The position numbers and the translations under genes were made by a program. Positions 33,484 through 33,761 of a DNA stretch of 33,761 nt are shown here, piece by piece (the first letter of the stretch is position 1; each line of letters starts with the position of its first letter). The DNA lies in the NCBI RefSeq assembly GCF_011057645.1, contig NZ_JAALGE010000034.1:1-33761 (forward strand), written 5' to 3'. The stretch is from Marisediminicola senii (GTDB lineage: Bacteria > Actinomycetota > Actinomycetes > Actinomycetales > Microbacteriaceae). The notes under the pieces are model-generated. The model was not told the origin of the DNA. It saw nothing but the letters and a program-made list of their open reading frames with translations, and did not search any database.

Positions 33484-33761
<278 letters not shown>

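Overview
The window is high-GC actinobacterial DNA, most like Microbacteriaceae. The evidence is the gene order, the frequent GTG starts, four-base ATGA/GTGA gene junctions, several apparently leaderless genes, and a Rho with a very long disordered insertion. Both ends run into poly-C tracts that look like assembly artefacts, so the outermost genes should be read with caution.

Layout, left to right. (1) 226-2693: a DNA-damage/stress group with ogt (alkylguanine transferase) and tag (3-methyladenine glycosylase) on the plus strand, facing yaaA and a small P-loop kinase on the minus strand. The last two form the tail of the ATP synthase gene string. (2) 2705-10209: the complete F1Fo ATP synthase set on the minus strand, transcribed atpI-like, atpB, E, F, H, A, G, D, C, with strong hairpins before atpE and atpA and a short epsilon subunit. 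(3) 10206-16632: in the same direction and upstream, rho, prfA, prmC, a TsaC/YwlC-type gene and wecA, mostly overlapping or nearly touching. (4) 16806-24357: argS, an LmeA-like DUF2993 gene, lysA, hom, thrC and thrB, the aspartate-family amino acid genes. This argS-lysA-hom-thrC-thrB-rho-prfA-prmC-ywlC-wecA-atp order is the one known from Mycobacterium tuberculosis, but rpmE is absent between rho and prfA. (5) 24456-28308: accessory genes: a lipoprotein, a transglutaminase-like protease, pdxH, tRNA-Arg(CCG), a single-pass membrane protein and a SRPBCC protein. (6) 28383-31855: a two-gene signalling operon, namely a LOV-GAF-GGDEF-EAL cyclic-di-GMP protein (a probable blue-light sensor) overlapping a gene for a SGNH-like domain, lacking its catalytic Ser and Asp, fused to GAF. 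(7) 32079-33483: a DUF222/HNH endonuclease gene broken by one frameshift.

Regions 2-4 are core housekeeping: amino acid supply and arginyl-tRNA charging, transcription and translation termination, cell-envelope lipid-linked sugar synthesis and energy conversion. The most unusual part is the light/c-di-GMP operon in region 6. Recurrent short in-frame repeats (in ogt, rho, lysA, the lipoprotein and pdxH) are a second theme. All functional calls rest on reading motifs by eye; no database search was run.
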